From Lachnospiraceae bacterium (GTDB lineage Bacteria; Bacillota; Clostridia; Lachnospirales; Lachnospiraceae), in assembly GCA_028689585.1 (NCBI GenBank), contig JAQVCW010000033.1:1-36940 (forward strand): DNA of 36,940 nucleotides. The letters run 5' to 3'. The translations under genes were made by a program, and so were the position numbers. The notes under the pieces were generated by a model that was not told the origin of the DNA, searched no databases, and saw nothing but the letters and a program-made list of their open reading frames with translations. Of the stretch, positions 25,790-33,249 are shown one piece after another. Every line of letters begins with the position of its first letter. Within the stretch, counting starts at the first letter, position 1.

Positions 25790-28753
25790 ATGAAAAAAAG
25801 CATGAAAAGCATTCAAAAAGCAGCAGCACTGATGCTGAGTGCAACGATGGTAATGAGCCCTGTGATGGAGGCTATAGCGGCGAATCAGTTCAGCGTCGAG
25901 GCAGAAGATGTGACCGGAAAGATTTTATTCCCGGGAGACAGTATATCAGGTATTGATCCGGTTTATCTGGGGCCGGATGGTACCCAGCAGGAGCTGACAG
26001 AGGGCAGATGGGTGAATAACACATCTCAGGCATACTCCATGAGCGGCCTTGAAGAAGGCGGGCTCTGGCTGGAGCCGAAGGGGTATGTGCTCACAGTGAA
26101 GGGCGGCACCAGCAGCTCCGACAGTTCGGACGGAACGAATCACTTTGCGCCCAAAGACGGGAGCGGCACTTCGGAAGGCGATATCGCATATTACGAAGCA
26201 TGGGGCACCGTGAGGGTGACCGCGGCGGATGCCGAAGAAGGAAAGGCATTTGACCACTGGGAGGTCAGCAGTGCGGATGTGACTCTGGCGGATCCGGCAG
26301 CAGCGGAGACTTCCTTTACCATGATTGAAGCTGCAGTGACACTGACCGCAGTATACGCAGATGCAGCACCACAGACAGAAGCACCGCAGACAGAAGCACC
26401 GCAAACCGAAGCGCCGCAGACCGAAGCGCCGGCAGAAGTGACAGAGGCTCCCGCGGAAGTACCGGCAGAGGTGACAGAGGCACCCACGGAAGCACCGGCA
26501 GAGGTGACAGAGGCTCCCACGGAAGCGCCGACAGAGGGACAGACAGAAGCAGTGATTGACCTGTCAGGAGGCACTACGGAAGCTGCCGGCGGCGGAGAGG
26601 GAATGATTGTGATCGGGGACAATAACCCGGAGGCAACATATACACTGACCGTAGAAAATGGCATCGGCAGCGGAGAATATACTCTTGGAACGATTGTCAG
26701 CATTTCAGCAGAGGATAAGGAAGGCATGGTATTTGGCGGCTGGACGACAGAAGCGGATACCGTATGGCTGGAGAACAGCAGCAGCCCGCAGACAACCTTT
26801 TCCATGCCGGCAGAGCCTGTGACCGTGACTGCAAATTATGTACCGGCAGAGCCTGCTTCACAAGATATTCTTGAAGATGGAACCGAAGCACCGCAGACCG
26901 AAGCGCCATTGACTGAAGCACCGGTCATGGAAGATGAGACAATTCCTTCCGAGACAGAAGCTGGCGATACAGCAGTTCAGCCTGAGACAGGCTCCCTGCA
27001 GACGACAGAGGCAGGAGCAGGACAGCCTGCGGAAGGCGGTGCTTCCGAGCCGGTATATCCGGATCTTTATACGGTGACGGTGGAGAACGGCGAAGGCACC
27101 GGCACATATGAAGCAGGATACACTGTGAACGTATATGCAGGAGATGCAGAGGAAGGACAGCAGTTCCAGAACTGGACTACCTCCGATAATGTGGTACTGG
27201 AAGACAGCACCAATTCAGTAGCCAGTTTTGTAATGCCGGCTTCCAATGTGACGCTGACTGCGAACTTTGTGGCAGCGGAGCCGGAAACTTATCCTGATGA
27301 GAGCGAAGAGATTGAAACTGTAGACGAAGAACCTCACACAGAACAGAGTGAAGTGAACGGTACAGAAGCTTCCGGGTCAGAAACAGAAAGCAACGTCACC
27401 ACGGAAACTCCGGCAGTGACAGAAGCTCCGATAACAGAGGCTCCGGTAACAGAAGCTCCGGCAACAGAAGCTCCGGTAACTGAGGCTCCGGTAACTGAGT
27501 CAGAGACTGTTCCGGTGACAGAAGCTCCCACAGAAGCTCCTACAGAAGCAGTCACTGAGACCGAGACAGCTACAGAAGCGGATACGGACCAGACAGCAGA
27601 AGAGCCGAATCAGATCCAGCTTTCCGATATAGATGCAGTCACAGTGACCGGGGAAGACGTGACAGCAGATGCCAACGGCATTCTGTACGCACCGGCAGGC
27701 AAGACAGTCACGCTGACTGCAAAAGAATATGATGATAAGTTTTTCCAGAACTGGCAGTTGACGAGAACGGATGACAAGAGCCAGGTAGCAGTACAGGAAA
27801 ATGCAGAGAATTACCTGGTGGCTACTTTCACCATGCCGGACTCTGATGTCTATGTAGAGGCTATTTATGAAGCACTGGAAAGCAATCAGGTGCAGATCGT
27901 GGACGGAACCGGAAGCGGCACCTATACCGAAGGCGATTACGTAGAGATTACAGCAAACAAAGCACCTGCCGGTTACCGCTTCAAACAGTGGATCGTAGTT
28001 ACGGGAGACGTGGAACTGGATGACGAAACAGAAGCTTCCACCGGCTTCACCATGCCGGCAGGCGCAGTTCAGGTAAAAGCAGTATATGAACAGATCACTT
28101 ACAAATTGACTGTAAACAGCGGAGACGGCAGCGGAAGCTACCTGTATAACAGTTCTGCCAGCCTGAGTGCAAACTGGCCGGCATCCGGAAAAGAATTTGC
28201 ATCCTGGAATGTTACTACAGGCAATGCTACCGTAACCTCACCGGATCGTTATTACTCCAGTCTCACCATGCCGGCAGCGGATGTGACGGTAGAAGCTACC
28301 TATAAAGATGGCCCGTCACCGGATGCCAATGAGATTCAGAACATTGCATGGGGCGGAGAATATCTCAAGGGTCAGACCATTACTTTCACCGCAGTTGGCA
28401 ACGGGATGTCCAACGGCAACCCGAACCCGGGCGATTACCGTTACAGACCGAGCGGATACCAGATCGGCAGTGTGACAGGCGGCTGGAGCAAGGCTCCATA
28501 CACCACCTCAATGGCGATTAATGCTACCGGAGAATATACTCTGACCGTAACCTACAGCAAAGATGTATTCGATGGAAATACCTGGAACGCAGATGGAAGC
28601 ACAGTGACAAAATCAGTAAAATTCTATGTAGTAAATGCACTTTCCGTACAGACCGGCGACAGCAGCCCGATCATCCCGCTGGCAGTCGCAGCAGTAGTGG
28701 CATTGCTTGTCATCATTGCAGTGGTAGTGTTTATGAGAAAACGCAGAAGATAA
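25790..28753 (+). CDS. Secreted, C-terminally anchored InlB-B-like repeat protein
   Basis: 987 residues from the ATG at 25790 (GGAAGGGG, spacing 9). The Sec signal peptide (MKKSMKSIQKAAALMLSATM...) ends near AIAA. Six divergent InlB B-repeat (Flg_new_2-like) modules of ~65 residues follow. Each has a G.G.Y start, a central F..W and an F.MP...V..A.Y end. Acidic Thr/Glu/Ala/Pro linkers (TEAP motifs) separate the first four. A last beta-rich module precedes QTGDSSP, a ~23-residue hydrophobic segment and RKRRR. This looks like a cell-wall or membrane anchor but lacks a canonical LPXTG. Probably an adhesin or cell-surface stalk. It has no neighbours in an operon. Confidence 0.85.
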   Translation: MKKSMKSIQKAAALMLSATMVMSPVMEAIAANQFSVEAEDVTGKILFPGDSISGIDPVYLGPDGTQQELTEGRWVNNTSQAYSMSGLEEGGLWLEPKGYVLTVKGGTSSSDSSDGTNHFAPKDGSGTSEGDIAYYEAWGTVRVTAADAEEGKAFDHWEVSSADVTLADPAAAETSFTMIEAAVTLTAVYADAAPQTEAPQTEAPQTEAPQTEAPAEVTEAPAEVPAEVTEAPTEAPAEVTEAPTEAPTEGQTEAVIDLSGGTTEAAGGGEGMIVIGDNNPEATYTLTVENGIGSGEYTLGTIVSISAEDKEGMVFGGWTTEADTVWLENSSSPQTTFSMPAEPVTVTANYVPAEPASQDILEDGTEAPQTEAPLTEAPVMEDETIPSETEAGDTAVQPETGSLQTTEAGAGQPAEGGASEPVYPDLYTVTVENGEGTGTYEAGYTVNVYAGDAEEGQQFQNWTTSDNVVLEDSTNSVASFVMPASNVTLTANFVAAEPETYPDESEEIETVDEEPHTEQSEVNGTEASGSETESNVTTETPAVTEAPITEAPVTEAPATEAPVTEAPVTESETVPVTEAPTEAPTEAVTETETATEADTDQTAEEPNQIQLSDIDAVTVTGEDVTADANGILYAPAGKTVTLTAKEYDDKFFQNWQLTRTDDKSQVAVQENAENYLVATFTMPDSDVYVEAIYEALESNQVQIVDGTGSGTYTEGDYVEITANKAPAGYRFKQWIVVTGDVELDDETEASTGFTMPAGAVQVKAVYEQITYKLTVNSGDGSGSYLYNSSASLSANWPASGKEFASWNVTTGNATVTSPDRYYSSLTMPAADVTVEATYKDGPSPDANEIQNIAWGGEYLKGQTITFTAVGNGMSNGNPNPGDYRYRPSGYQIGSVTGGWSKAPYTTSMAINATGEYTLTVTYSKDVFDGNTWNADGSTVTKSVKFYVVNALSVQTGDSSPIIPLAVAAVVALLVIIAVVVFMRKRRR
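26365..26550 (+). repeat. TEAP-coding tandem repeats, block 1
   Basis: Repeated codon groups encode QTEAP and then (A/T)EV-TEAP variants, about a dozen units of 12-24 bp. This is the linker between repeat modules 1 and 2 of the surface protein. Near-identical units imply variable length between strains. Confidence 0.8.
27409..27560 (+). repeat. TEAP-coding tandem repeats, block 2
   Basis: VTEAP, ITEAP and ATEAP units of 15 bp repeat about eight times before a related TEA tail. They lie between surface-protein modules 3 and 4 and are similar in codons to block 1. Confidence 0.8.
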
Positions 28754-28807
28754 CGGTTGAAGTACCAAACAGTTACAAATAAACTTAACGGCTGACAGAC
28801 AGGCTGC

Positions 28808-28848
28808 AAACAACTCCGAATGTGAAACAGCATTCGGAGTTGTTTTAA
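28808..28848 (+). terminator. Terminator of the surface protein gene
   Basis: A perfect 15-bp stem, AAACAACTCCGAATG (28808-28822) with CATTCGGAGTTGTTT (28831-28845), with an 8-nt loop; the arm ends in four T. Because of the leading A residues it may also act on the opposite strand. Confidence 0.85.
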
Positions 28849-28911
28849 TCCGTGTTTTATTATTTCGAATGGGGAGGAGTATCCATTTCTCCTTATTCCA
28901 TACACCACCTC

Positions 28912-29367
28912 TTATCTAGCTTTTCGGCCTTTCCAGACGTTGTATAAAATATCTTTCAGAACCAGCATTGTGTCTAATTCGCTATACTGATATTCCTGTT
29001 TTAATTCATCCAACATCACAGTTATTCTTCTGGCGTAGTTAGGGATATTAACTTCATTTTGATAGCTGGTCAAGATAGGATATTTTTTGCCCCACGCATT
29101 TGTCCAGTCAATTTTTTCTTCTGTTTTTTCACTGGTTTTATCAATAATCTCCTGGATTTCCTTTATATCAATGTCAAAATCAATCAATTCGTCCAATGAC
29201 ATATTGTATAGTACAGCCATTCGTTTTGACTGACGAATATCGGGAACCGTTTCATCTGTTTCCCATTTTGAAATGGTTTGTCTGCTTACTCCTAGCTTCT
29301 CCGCCACAACTTCTTGCGAAAGTCCACATTTTTTTCTTGCGTGGAACAAATTATTTCCTAAATTCAT
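28912..29367 (-). CDS. XRE-family transcriptional regulator
   Basis: 151 residues from the ATG at 29367, which follows GGAGG; a longer in-frame start at 29427 would run across the promoter. The N-terminal helix-turn-helix (FHARKKCGLSQEVVAEKLGV, SRQTISKWETDETVPDI) is typical of small Firmicutes XRE repressors. The C-terminal part is helical, with two conserved-looking patches (KKYPILTSYQNEVNIPNYAR, LDELKQEYQYSELDTMLVL), and probably dimerises or senses. An inverted repeat AGTTGAT/ATCAACT flanks its own promoter, so autoregulation is likely. It is a single gene, convergent with the surface protein gene. Confidence 0.85.
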   Translation of the reverse strand: MNLGNNLFHARKKCGLSQEVVAEKLGVSRQTISKWETDETVPDIRQSKRMAVLYNMSLDELIDFDIDIKEIQEIIDKTSEKTEEKIDWTNAWGKKYPILTSYQNEVNIPNYARRITVMLDELKQEYQYSELDTMLVLKDILYNVWKGRKAR

Positions 29368-29385
29368 AATATATTCCTCCATGTT

Positions 29386-29433
29386 AGTTGATAGCATTAT
29401 TATATCGTTTGACGGAGATAAACTCAATCAACT
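29386..29433 (-). promoter_or_regulatory. Promoter and probable operator of the XRE gene
   Basis: On the minus strand: TTGAGT (29427-29422), 17 nt, TATAAT (29404-29399). AGTTGAT (29386-29392) and its complement ATCAACT (29427-29433) bracket the promoter, an arrangement suited to an autorepressor dimer pair. Confidence 0.6.
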
Positions 29434-29540
29434 GCATTTGCTGTTTTTGCGCGTTTTCCTAACATTTTTTTCCGTCCGTCACCAGGTTCCTCCCCGTTCT
29501 CTGGTATCAGCCACATACGGCTAAAATTTGCTGCACCCGG

Positions 29541-29675
29541 TATGCGGTTTCTCATGAACGGTTTTTGAAACTGTCCGCTGAGTATGAAGCGGAGCAAAAC
29601 GAACTGACGGAGTTTGTGAAGAAGACAATCATTCACGCCACAGACAAGCCCGGCGGACACCGAGCAGACCATTGA
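29541..29675 (+). pseudogene. Serine recombinase C-terminal (DUF4368-like) relic
   Basis: 44 codons read YAVSHERFLKLSAEYEAEQN, then ELTEFVKKTIIHATDKPGGH. The first part resembles the coiled-coil segment of large serine recombinases of conjugative elements; the second resembles their DUF4368 tail. The intervening ~60 residues expected from the family are missing, and nothing precedes it. It is a scar of an excised or decayed element. Confidence 0.5.
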
Positions 29676-29696
29676 ACGACAAAGAAAAATCAAGAC

Positions 29697-29717
29697 AGCA
29701 TAGCAAAACGCTATGCT
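29697..29717. repeat. Short perfect hairpin
   Basis: AGCATAGC (29697-29704) and GCTATGCT (29710-29717) form an 8-bp stem. No T-tract follows on either strand. It sits between the recombinase relic and the 29-bp tandem repeat. Confidence 0.4.
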
Positions 29718-29735
29718 GCCCTGCAAAACTATCTG

Positions 29736-29793
29736 AATAGGATGCATCTGAATTTTGATTAAAGAATAGGATGCATCTGAGTTTTAATTAAAA
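29736..29793. repeat. Two tandem 29-bp units
   Basis: Units 29736-29764 and 29765-29793 begin AATAGGATGCATCTGA and differ at three positions. They are directly adjacent and lie downstream of the HAD gene's stop. They could be an element end or duplicated target. Confidence 0.75.
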
Positions 29794-29810
29794 AACAATC
29801 AGCCCAAGCG

Positions 29811-30812
29811 TTATTTAAGTACAAACTTTCGTAAGATCTCAGCCACTCCATCATGATTATTGTCCGCTTCGGTCACATAGTCCGCTTTATTCTTCAACTG
29901 CTGTTCACCATTGCACATCACAGCACCGATACCGCAGGCTTCGATCATCGGCAGATCATTCTCCGCATCACCGGCAGCTACCGAATTGGCGATAGGAATT
30001 CCGAGATAATCACAGAGAAAACGAACGGCACTTCCCTTGCTGACACCGGGAGATACCATCTCCAGCAAAGATGGGTGTGAGAGGAAGATATCCAGTTTGC
30101 CCTGACACCAGTCACGGATGCTATCGCGAAATTCCTGAACCCTGTCTGGACGGTCAAAATCTAAAACCAAAATCTTGGCCGGATCATGGGGAAGCGCTTT
30201 GGTGATATCATCTGCCACCTGACAGGGGATTTTTTGCATCAAAGAATAGGCGTGGAGCTGCTCATTGTCTGTTTCGGAAATGACATGGGTATCACTGTAG
30301 GTCTGGACACTGATGCCAAAGTCCCTTGCCCAGTCGAAAACAGTCCGCACATATTCCATTGGAACCGATTTTTGATAAATCAGCTTCTGATGATAAGCAT
30401 CATAGACCTGACCGCCATTAAAACAGATAATATAGCAGTTTTCCTTCGTCAGACCCAGCCGCTGAGCCTGGATTTTGGCGCTGGCCAGCGCCCGGCCGGT
30501 GGAGATCACCACAACATGTCCGCGGTGCAGCAGTTCATCGATAGCCTGCTGGTTACCGGCAGAAATATGCTTCTCATCGTCCAGCAGAGTGCCGTCCAGA
30601 TCGGTGAAAAAGATTTTTGTATTCCGTTCTTTTTCCATCAATTCCTCCAGAGCTTCATCGCTTTCTGAAATCCACACATCCTCTTCTCTGGCAGTCAGTC
30701 CCAGATATTCCCGAAGTGTCCGCGGATCATCGCTGAAATTCCACTTTCCGGTTAAATCAAAAATCTCATCAAATTCCGTATCTCCCATCATGTAGCGTTC
30801 TCTGAATGTCAT
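29811..30812 (-). CDS. Cof-type HAD-superfamily phosphatase with N-terminal extension
   Basis: 333 residues. HAD motifs: I FFTDLDGTLLDDEKHIS (from about residue 68), II VVVISTGRA, III Lys in PGVSKGSAVRFL, IV VAAGDAENDLPMI. The large cap is of the Cof (C2B) type, so the substrate is probably a sugar phosphate or cofactor phosphate in the cytoplasm. Ordinary Cof proteins start with motif I at residue ~10. Here ~65 residues (MTFRERYMMGDTEFDEIFDL...) precede it, mostly acidic and helical. The ATG follows AAAGGA. It reads in the same direction as the PHP gene upstream, about 105 bp away. Confidence 0.88.
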   Translation of the reverse strand: MTFRERYMMGDTEFDEIFDLTGKWNFSDDPRTLREYLGLTAREEDVWISESDEALEELMEKERNTKIFFTDLDGTLLDDEKHISAGNQQAIDELLHRGHVVVISTGRALASAKIQAQRLGLTKENCYIICFNGGQVYDAYHQKLIYQKSVPMEYVRTVFDWARDFGISVQTYSDTHVISETDNEQLHAYSLMQKIPCQVADDITKALPHDPAKILVLDFDRPDRVQEFRDSIRDWCQGKLDIFLSHPSLLEMVSPGVSKGSAVRFLCDYLGIPIANSVAAGDAENDLPMIEACGIGAVMCNGEQQLKNKADYVTEADNNHDGVAEILRKFVLK

Positions 30813-30917
30813 AAAGTGATATCCTTTCTGTACTTAAAATAGTTAAAATGTTTTTGCGGTCTTACAGGCACTTTGTGTATGTGTGCAATATAATAAGGAA
30901 GAATCAGATCGAATGGT

Positions 30918-31784
30918 TCAACGCTGTCTCGCATTCCGCAGCTTCTCCAGTACCTCATAGGGAATCTGCAGTCCTCCCATTCCGGTGCCAAGGTCAATAT
31001 CCGGTTTGTTTGTTCCGTGAAAATCCGAACCGCCGGAAATGCACAGCCCAAGACGGCGGCAAAGCTGACGAATATAGCGCTCCTGCTCCTGAGAATGACA
31101 GGAATAAATGGCCTCAATGCCAATTAAACCAGAAGCTTTCAGGGAATGCACCAGCGTATTCAGTCCATCTTCACCCAGCCGATATTGAAAAGGGTGGGCC
31201 AGAATCGGAATACCATGGTTCTGCCGGATAAAAGCTGCCGTCTGTTCCGGAGAACTTTTCTCCCTGGGGACAAAATATTTACAGTGATCACCCACATGAG
31301 TCAGAAAAGCATCCTGCATACTGGGGACATATCCATGCTCCGCCAGATATCTTGCAATATGGGCTCTGGTCCAGATCGTATCCCCAAACTCAGCCCGCAT
31401 CTGCTCTTCGGAGATTGCAATGCCGTCCGCAGCCATCTTGGCAAAGATTTTCTGATTGCGGTGCACCCGTTCCTCCTGCCGTCTGGTCACCTCTGCCAGA
31501 AAAGCAGGGGTTCGATAATCCATGTCCAATCCCACAATGTGGACGTCCCTGCCCAGATATTCAGTGGAAAATTCGATCCCCGCAATCACTTCCAAAGAAG
31601 AAACAGAAGTTCCGGAATCATTTCTCGCCGCCAGAAAAGCTTCCGCCAGACCGCTGATCGTATCATGATCCGTCAATGCAAATGCCCGTAACCCTTTTTG
31701 CCTGGCATATTCCACCAACTGCGCAGGTGTGAAGGTACCGTCAGAGCATACCGAGTGGACATGCAAATCAATTGTATTCATCAA
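30918..31784 (-). CDS. PHP-domain phosphoesterase (RnaAM/YciV-like)
   Basis: 288 residues. Metal-binding PHP motifs are present: DLHVHSVCSDGTFTP (motif 1), FALTDHDTISGL (motif 2), EVIAGIEFS, HPFQY and the final GGSDFHG. The closest known group is RNase AM/YciV-type 3',5'-nucleoside bisphosphate phosphatases, which act on pAp and small RNAs. The start is TTG at 31784 (8 nt after AGGAAAGG) or the next codon, ATG 31781. It precedes the HAD phosphatase gene in the same direction; co-transcription is possible. Confidence 0.88.
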   Translation of the reverse strand: MMNTIDLHVHSVCSDGTFTPAQLVEYARQKGLRAFALTDHDTISGLAEAFLAARNDSGTSVSSLEVIAGIEFSTEYLGRDVHIVGLDMDYRTPAFLAEVTRRQEERVHRNQKIFAKMAADGIAISEEQMRAEFGDTIWTRAHIARYLAEHGYVPSMQDAFLTHVGDHCKYFVPREKSSPEQTAAFIRQNHGIPILAHPFQYRLGEDGLNTLVHSLKASGLIGIEAIYSCHSQEQERYIRQLCRRLGLCISGGSDFHGTNKPDIDLGTGMGGLQIPYEVLEKLRNARQR

Positions 31785-31941
31785 AAGTCATACCTTTCCT
31801 GAAAAATAAATGCTTCAAATAGTATAGACGAAAAAAAAGAGAAAGTAAACAGGGAAAACCAAAACAGTGACCCCGTCGCCCATACAATTCCCGTCCCTGT
31901 TCTTGCAGCAGCCTGTACCAGATAAGAAATATAGATTGTTT

Positions 31942-31975
31942 TTCGTCCTGAATTAGAGTACATTCGTCCTGAATT
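31942..31975. repeat. TTCGTCCTGAATT direct repeat
   Basis: Two identical 13-mers at 31942-31954 and 31963-31975, spaced 21 bp, i.e. two helical turns. The following sequence (TAGA or TTAGA) is also similar. A tandem binding site for a regulator is one reading. The rest of the intergenic region 31785-32134 is AT-rich, with no gene I can support. Confidence 0.45.
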
Positions 31976-32134
31976 TAGATTCGAGACGTTTTTTTTGCTA
32001 TACTGATAAAAAGGGATGTGAGCATATCTCATGGACATCGTCAGAAAGGTTTTAGCTAATTAGTTACTATACTGGGGTGAGAATTAAAGTGGAAATGACT
32101 AAATATTACAAAATACGTGTAAAACATGTAATTT

Positions 32135-32164
32135 TTTACAAAAATTAAAAAAATATGATATAAT
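32135..32164 (+). promoter_or_regulatory. Promoter of the polysaccharide operon
   Basis: TTTACA (32135-32140), 18-nt spacer, TATAAT (32159-32164) with TGA as extended -10. The transcript would begin near 32171 and carry a ~235-nt leader before the CpsB-type gene. Confidence 0.6.
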
Positions 32165-32169
32165 AAGGA

Positions 32170-32214
32170 GCAAAGCGCGTGCAGAAAAACGCAAGGAGCG
32201 CGTTTGCGCTTTGC
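32170..32214 (+). promoter_or_regulatory. Leader hairpin 1 of the polysaccharide operon
   Basis: GCAAAGCGC (32170-32178) and GCGCTTTGC (32206-32214) are perfect complements, with smaller GCGT/ACGC pairings inside. It sequesters the region just after an AAGGAG motif and covers the GTG at 32179. Confidence 0.55.
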
Positions 32215-32328
32215 GTAGGTAATTGCCCAAAAGCAGGGCAATTACATGATATACTAAGGAGCAAAGCGCGTGCAGAAAAACGCAAAGAGCGCGTCAAAGT
32301 TTCACTGAAAAACATTGTATCAAAATAG
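32179..32328 (+). CDS. Possible 49-residue leader ORF
   Basis: GTG at 32179, 8 nt after AAGGAG, opens a frame MQKNARSAFALCV... that crosses both hairpins and the second 49-nt unit, ending at TAG 32326. The same AAGGAG-GTG occurs in the second unit (32270) with a 12-codon frame. The product is basic and resembles no family. It may be a regulatory leader peptide or a chance reading of structured RNA. Confidence 0.2.
   Translation: MQKNARSAFALCVGNCPKAGQLHDILRSKARAEKRKERVKVSLKNIVSK
32219..32245 (+). promoter_or_regulatory. Leader hairpin 2 of the polysaccharide operon
   Basis: GTAATTGCCC (32219-32228), a 7-nt loop and GGGCAATTAC (32236-32245) give a perfect 10-bp stem. No T-tract follows, and the second extended -10 begins two bases later. 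A role in antitermination or RNA stability is plausible. Confidence 0.55.
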
Positions 32329-32404
32329 AAACTATGCTATAGTAGAAAATCGGAAACGGAGTGGAATGGGTTTTGTTTAAACAGCAGATGAGAAAGAGAA
32401 AATT

Positions 32405-33133
32405 ATGTTGGAAATAATAGATATGCATTGCCATATTCTTCCGGGGCTGGATGATGGTTCTGAAACGGAAGAGATGAGTCTGGCTATGATTGCTCAGGCA
32501 TATAAGCGTGGAGTACGGGGATTGATCGCGACTCCTCATGCCTCACCATTATTTCAGAGCACCAGTACGGAGACGATCCGCAGAATGTGCCGTGTACTTG
32601 GGCAAAAGGCATCCGGGATGCTGAATACAGAATTTCCGATCTACCCGGGGCAGGAGATCTTTGCAACCTCAGAGAATTTGGAACTGCTGGAGCAGGGAAA
32701 GCTGCTGACGCTGGCGGACAGCAGATATGTGCTGCTGGAGCTGCAGCCATCGGCAGCCTTTATGGACCTGTTCCGGGTGATGCGTACTGTGCGGAACTTT
32801 GGGTGTATCCCGGTGCTGGCACACGTAGAACGGTATCGCGTACTGTATCACAATATGGAACACCTGGAGGAACTGGAATATGCCGGAACTCTGTTCCAGA
32901 TGAACAGCCATTCCCTGGAAGGCGGCCTGTTGGATGAAAAAGCCCACTGGTGTCGGGAATTGATAAAAAAACAGAAGATACAGTTCATTTCCTCAGATAT
33001 GCACAACCTGCAGGATCGGGGACCGATTGGAGAACGGGCGGTGAACTGGATCACACAGAAGCTTCCGGCGGGGTATGGGAGAGCGCTGTTGGCAGGGAAT
33101 GCGAGGGATCTGCTGAATATCGAAGCGAAATGA
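32405..33133 (+). CDS. cpsB: CpsB/CapC-type tyrosine-protein phosphatase (PHP family)
   Basis: 242 residues. A manganese-dependent phosphatase that removes phosphate from the tyrosine kinase controlling capsule chain length. PHP motifs: IIDMHCHILPGLDDGS (start), IATPHASPLF, PGQEIFA, VLAHVERY and SSDMHN. The ATG at 32405 has a weak GAGAAAGAG site. The expected partners CpsC/CpsD (chain-length regulator and BY-kinase) are absent; the next sizeable gene is a CapD-type dehydratase. They may lie elsewhere or have been lost. It is the first gene after the duplicated leader. Confidence 0.88.
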   Translation: MLEIIDMHCHILPGLDDGSETEEMSLAMIAQAYKRGVRGLIATPHASPLFQSTSTETIRRMCRVLGQKASGMLNTEFPIYPGQEIFATSENLELLEQGKLLTLADSRYVLLELQPSAAFMDLFRVMRTVRNFGCIPVLAHVERYRVLYHNMEHLEELEYAGTLFQMNSHSLEGGLLDEKAHWCRELIKKQKIQFISSDMHNLQDRGPIGERAVNWITQKLPAGYGRALLAGNARDLLNIEAK

Positions 33134-33249
33134 AAAAATATTTACAGATGAAAAATTCCAGAGTATTAATTGAGAAAGATAAAAAGAAAGCAGTACAAAA
33201 ATCCCGAGAGATTTTTGGGGGAATAAGAGTGAAAAAACAGGATGAGTGA
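33130..33249 (+). CDS. Possible small basic peptide, 39 residues
   Basis: The ATG at 33130 overlaps the CpsB stop (ATGA), suggesting coupled translation. The frame reads MKKYLQMKNSRVLIEKDKKK and ends VKKQDE, overlapping the next start by 8 nt. It is Lys-rich with no membrane segment. It could be a real small gene or only the spacer. Confidence 0.25.
   Translation: MKKYLQMKNSRVLIEKDKKKAVQKSREIFGGIRVKKQDE
33196..33217 (+). promoter_or_regulatory. Hairpin between cpsB and capD
   Basis: CAAAAATC (33196-33203), loop CCGAGA, GATTTTTG (33210-33217). It is followed by GGGG rather than T residues, so it is not a terminator in this direction. It lies 24 nt before the dehydratase ATG and may affect its translation. 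Confidence 0.35.

Larger units (their letters stand above)
32155..32294 (+). repeat. Duplicated 49-nt promoter-leader unit
   Basis: 32155-32203 and 32246-32294 are the same 49 nt with two mismatches. Each unit has an extended -10 (TGATATAAT or TGATATACT), an AAGGAG ribosome-site-like motif, and a GTG 8 nt later. Between them is the hairpin at 32219-32245. Confidence 0.8.

Noticed and set aside
26365-27560. CRISPR-like repeat array
   Set aside because: Units are short, have no spacers and are in-frame protein repeats.
28630-28750. LPXTG sorting signal at the surface protein C-terminus
   Set aside because: Only QTGDSSP is present; no LPXTG can be read.
29428-29747. Minus-strand gene at 29424-29747
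   Set aside because: It has no family resemblance and covers the XRE promoter; the plus strand carries a recombinase relic.
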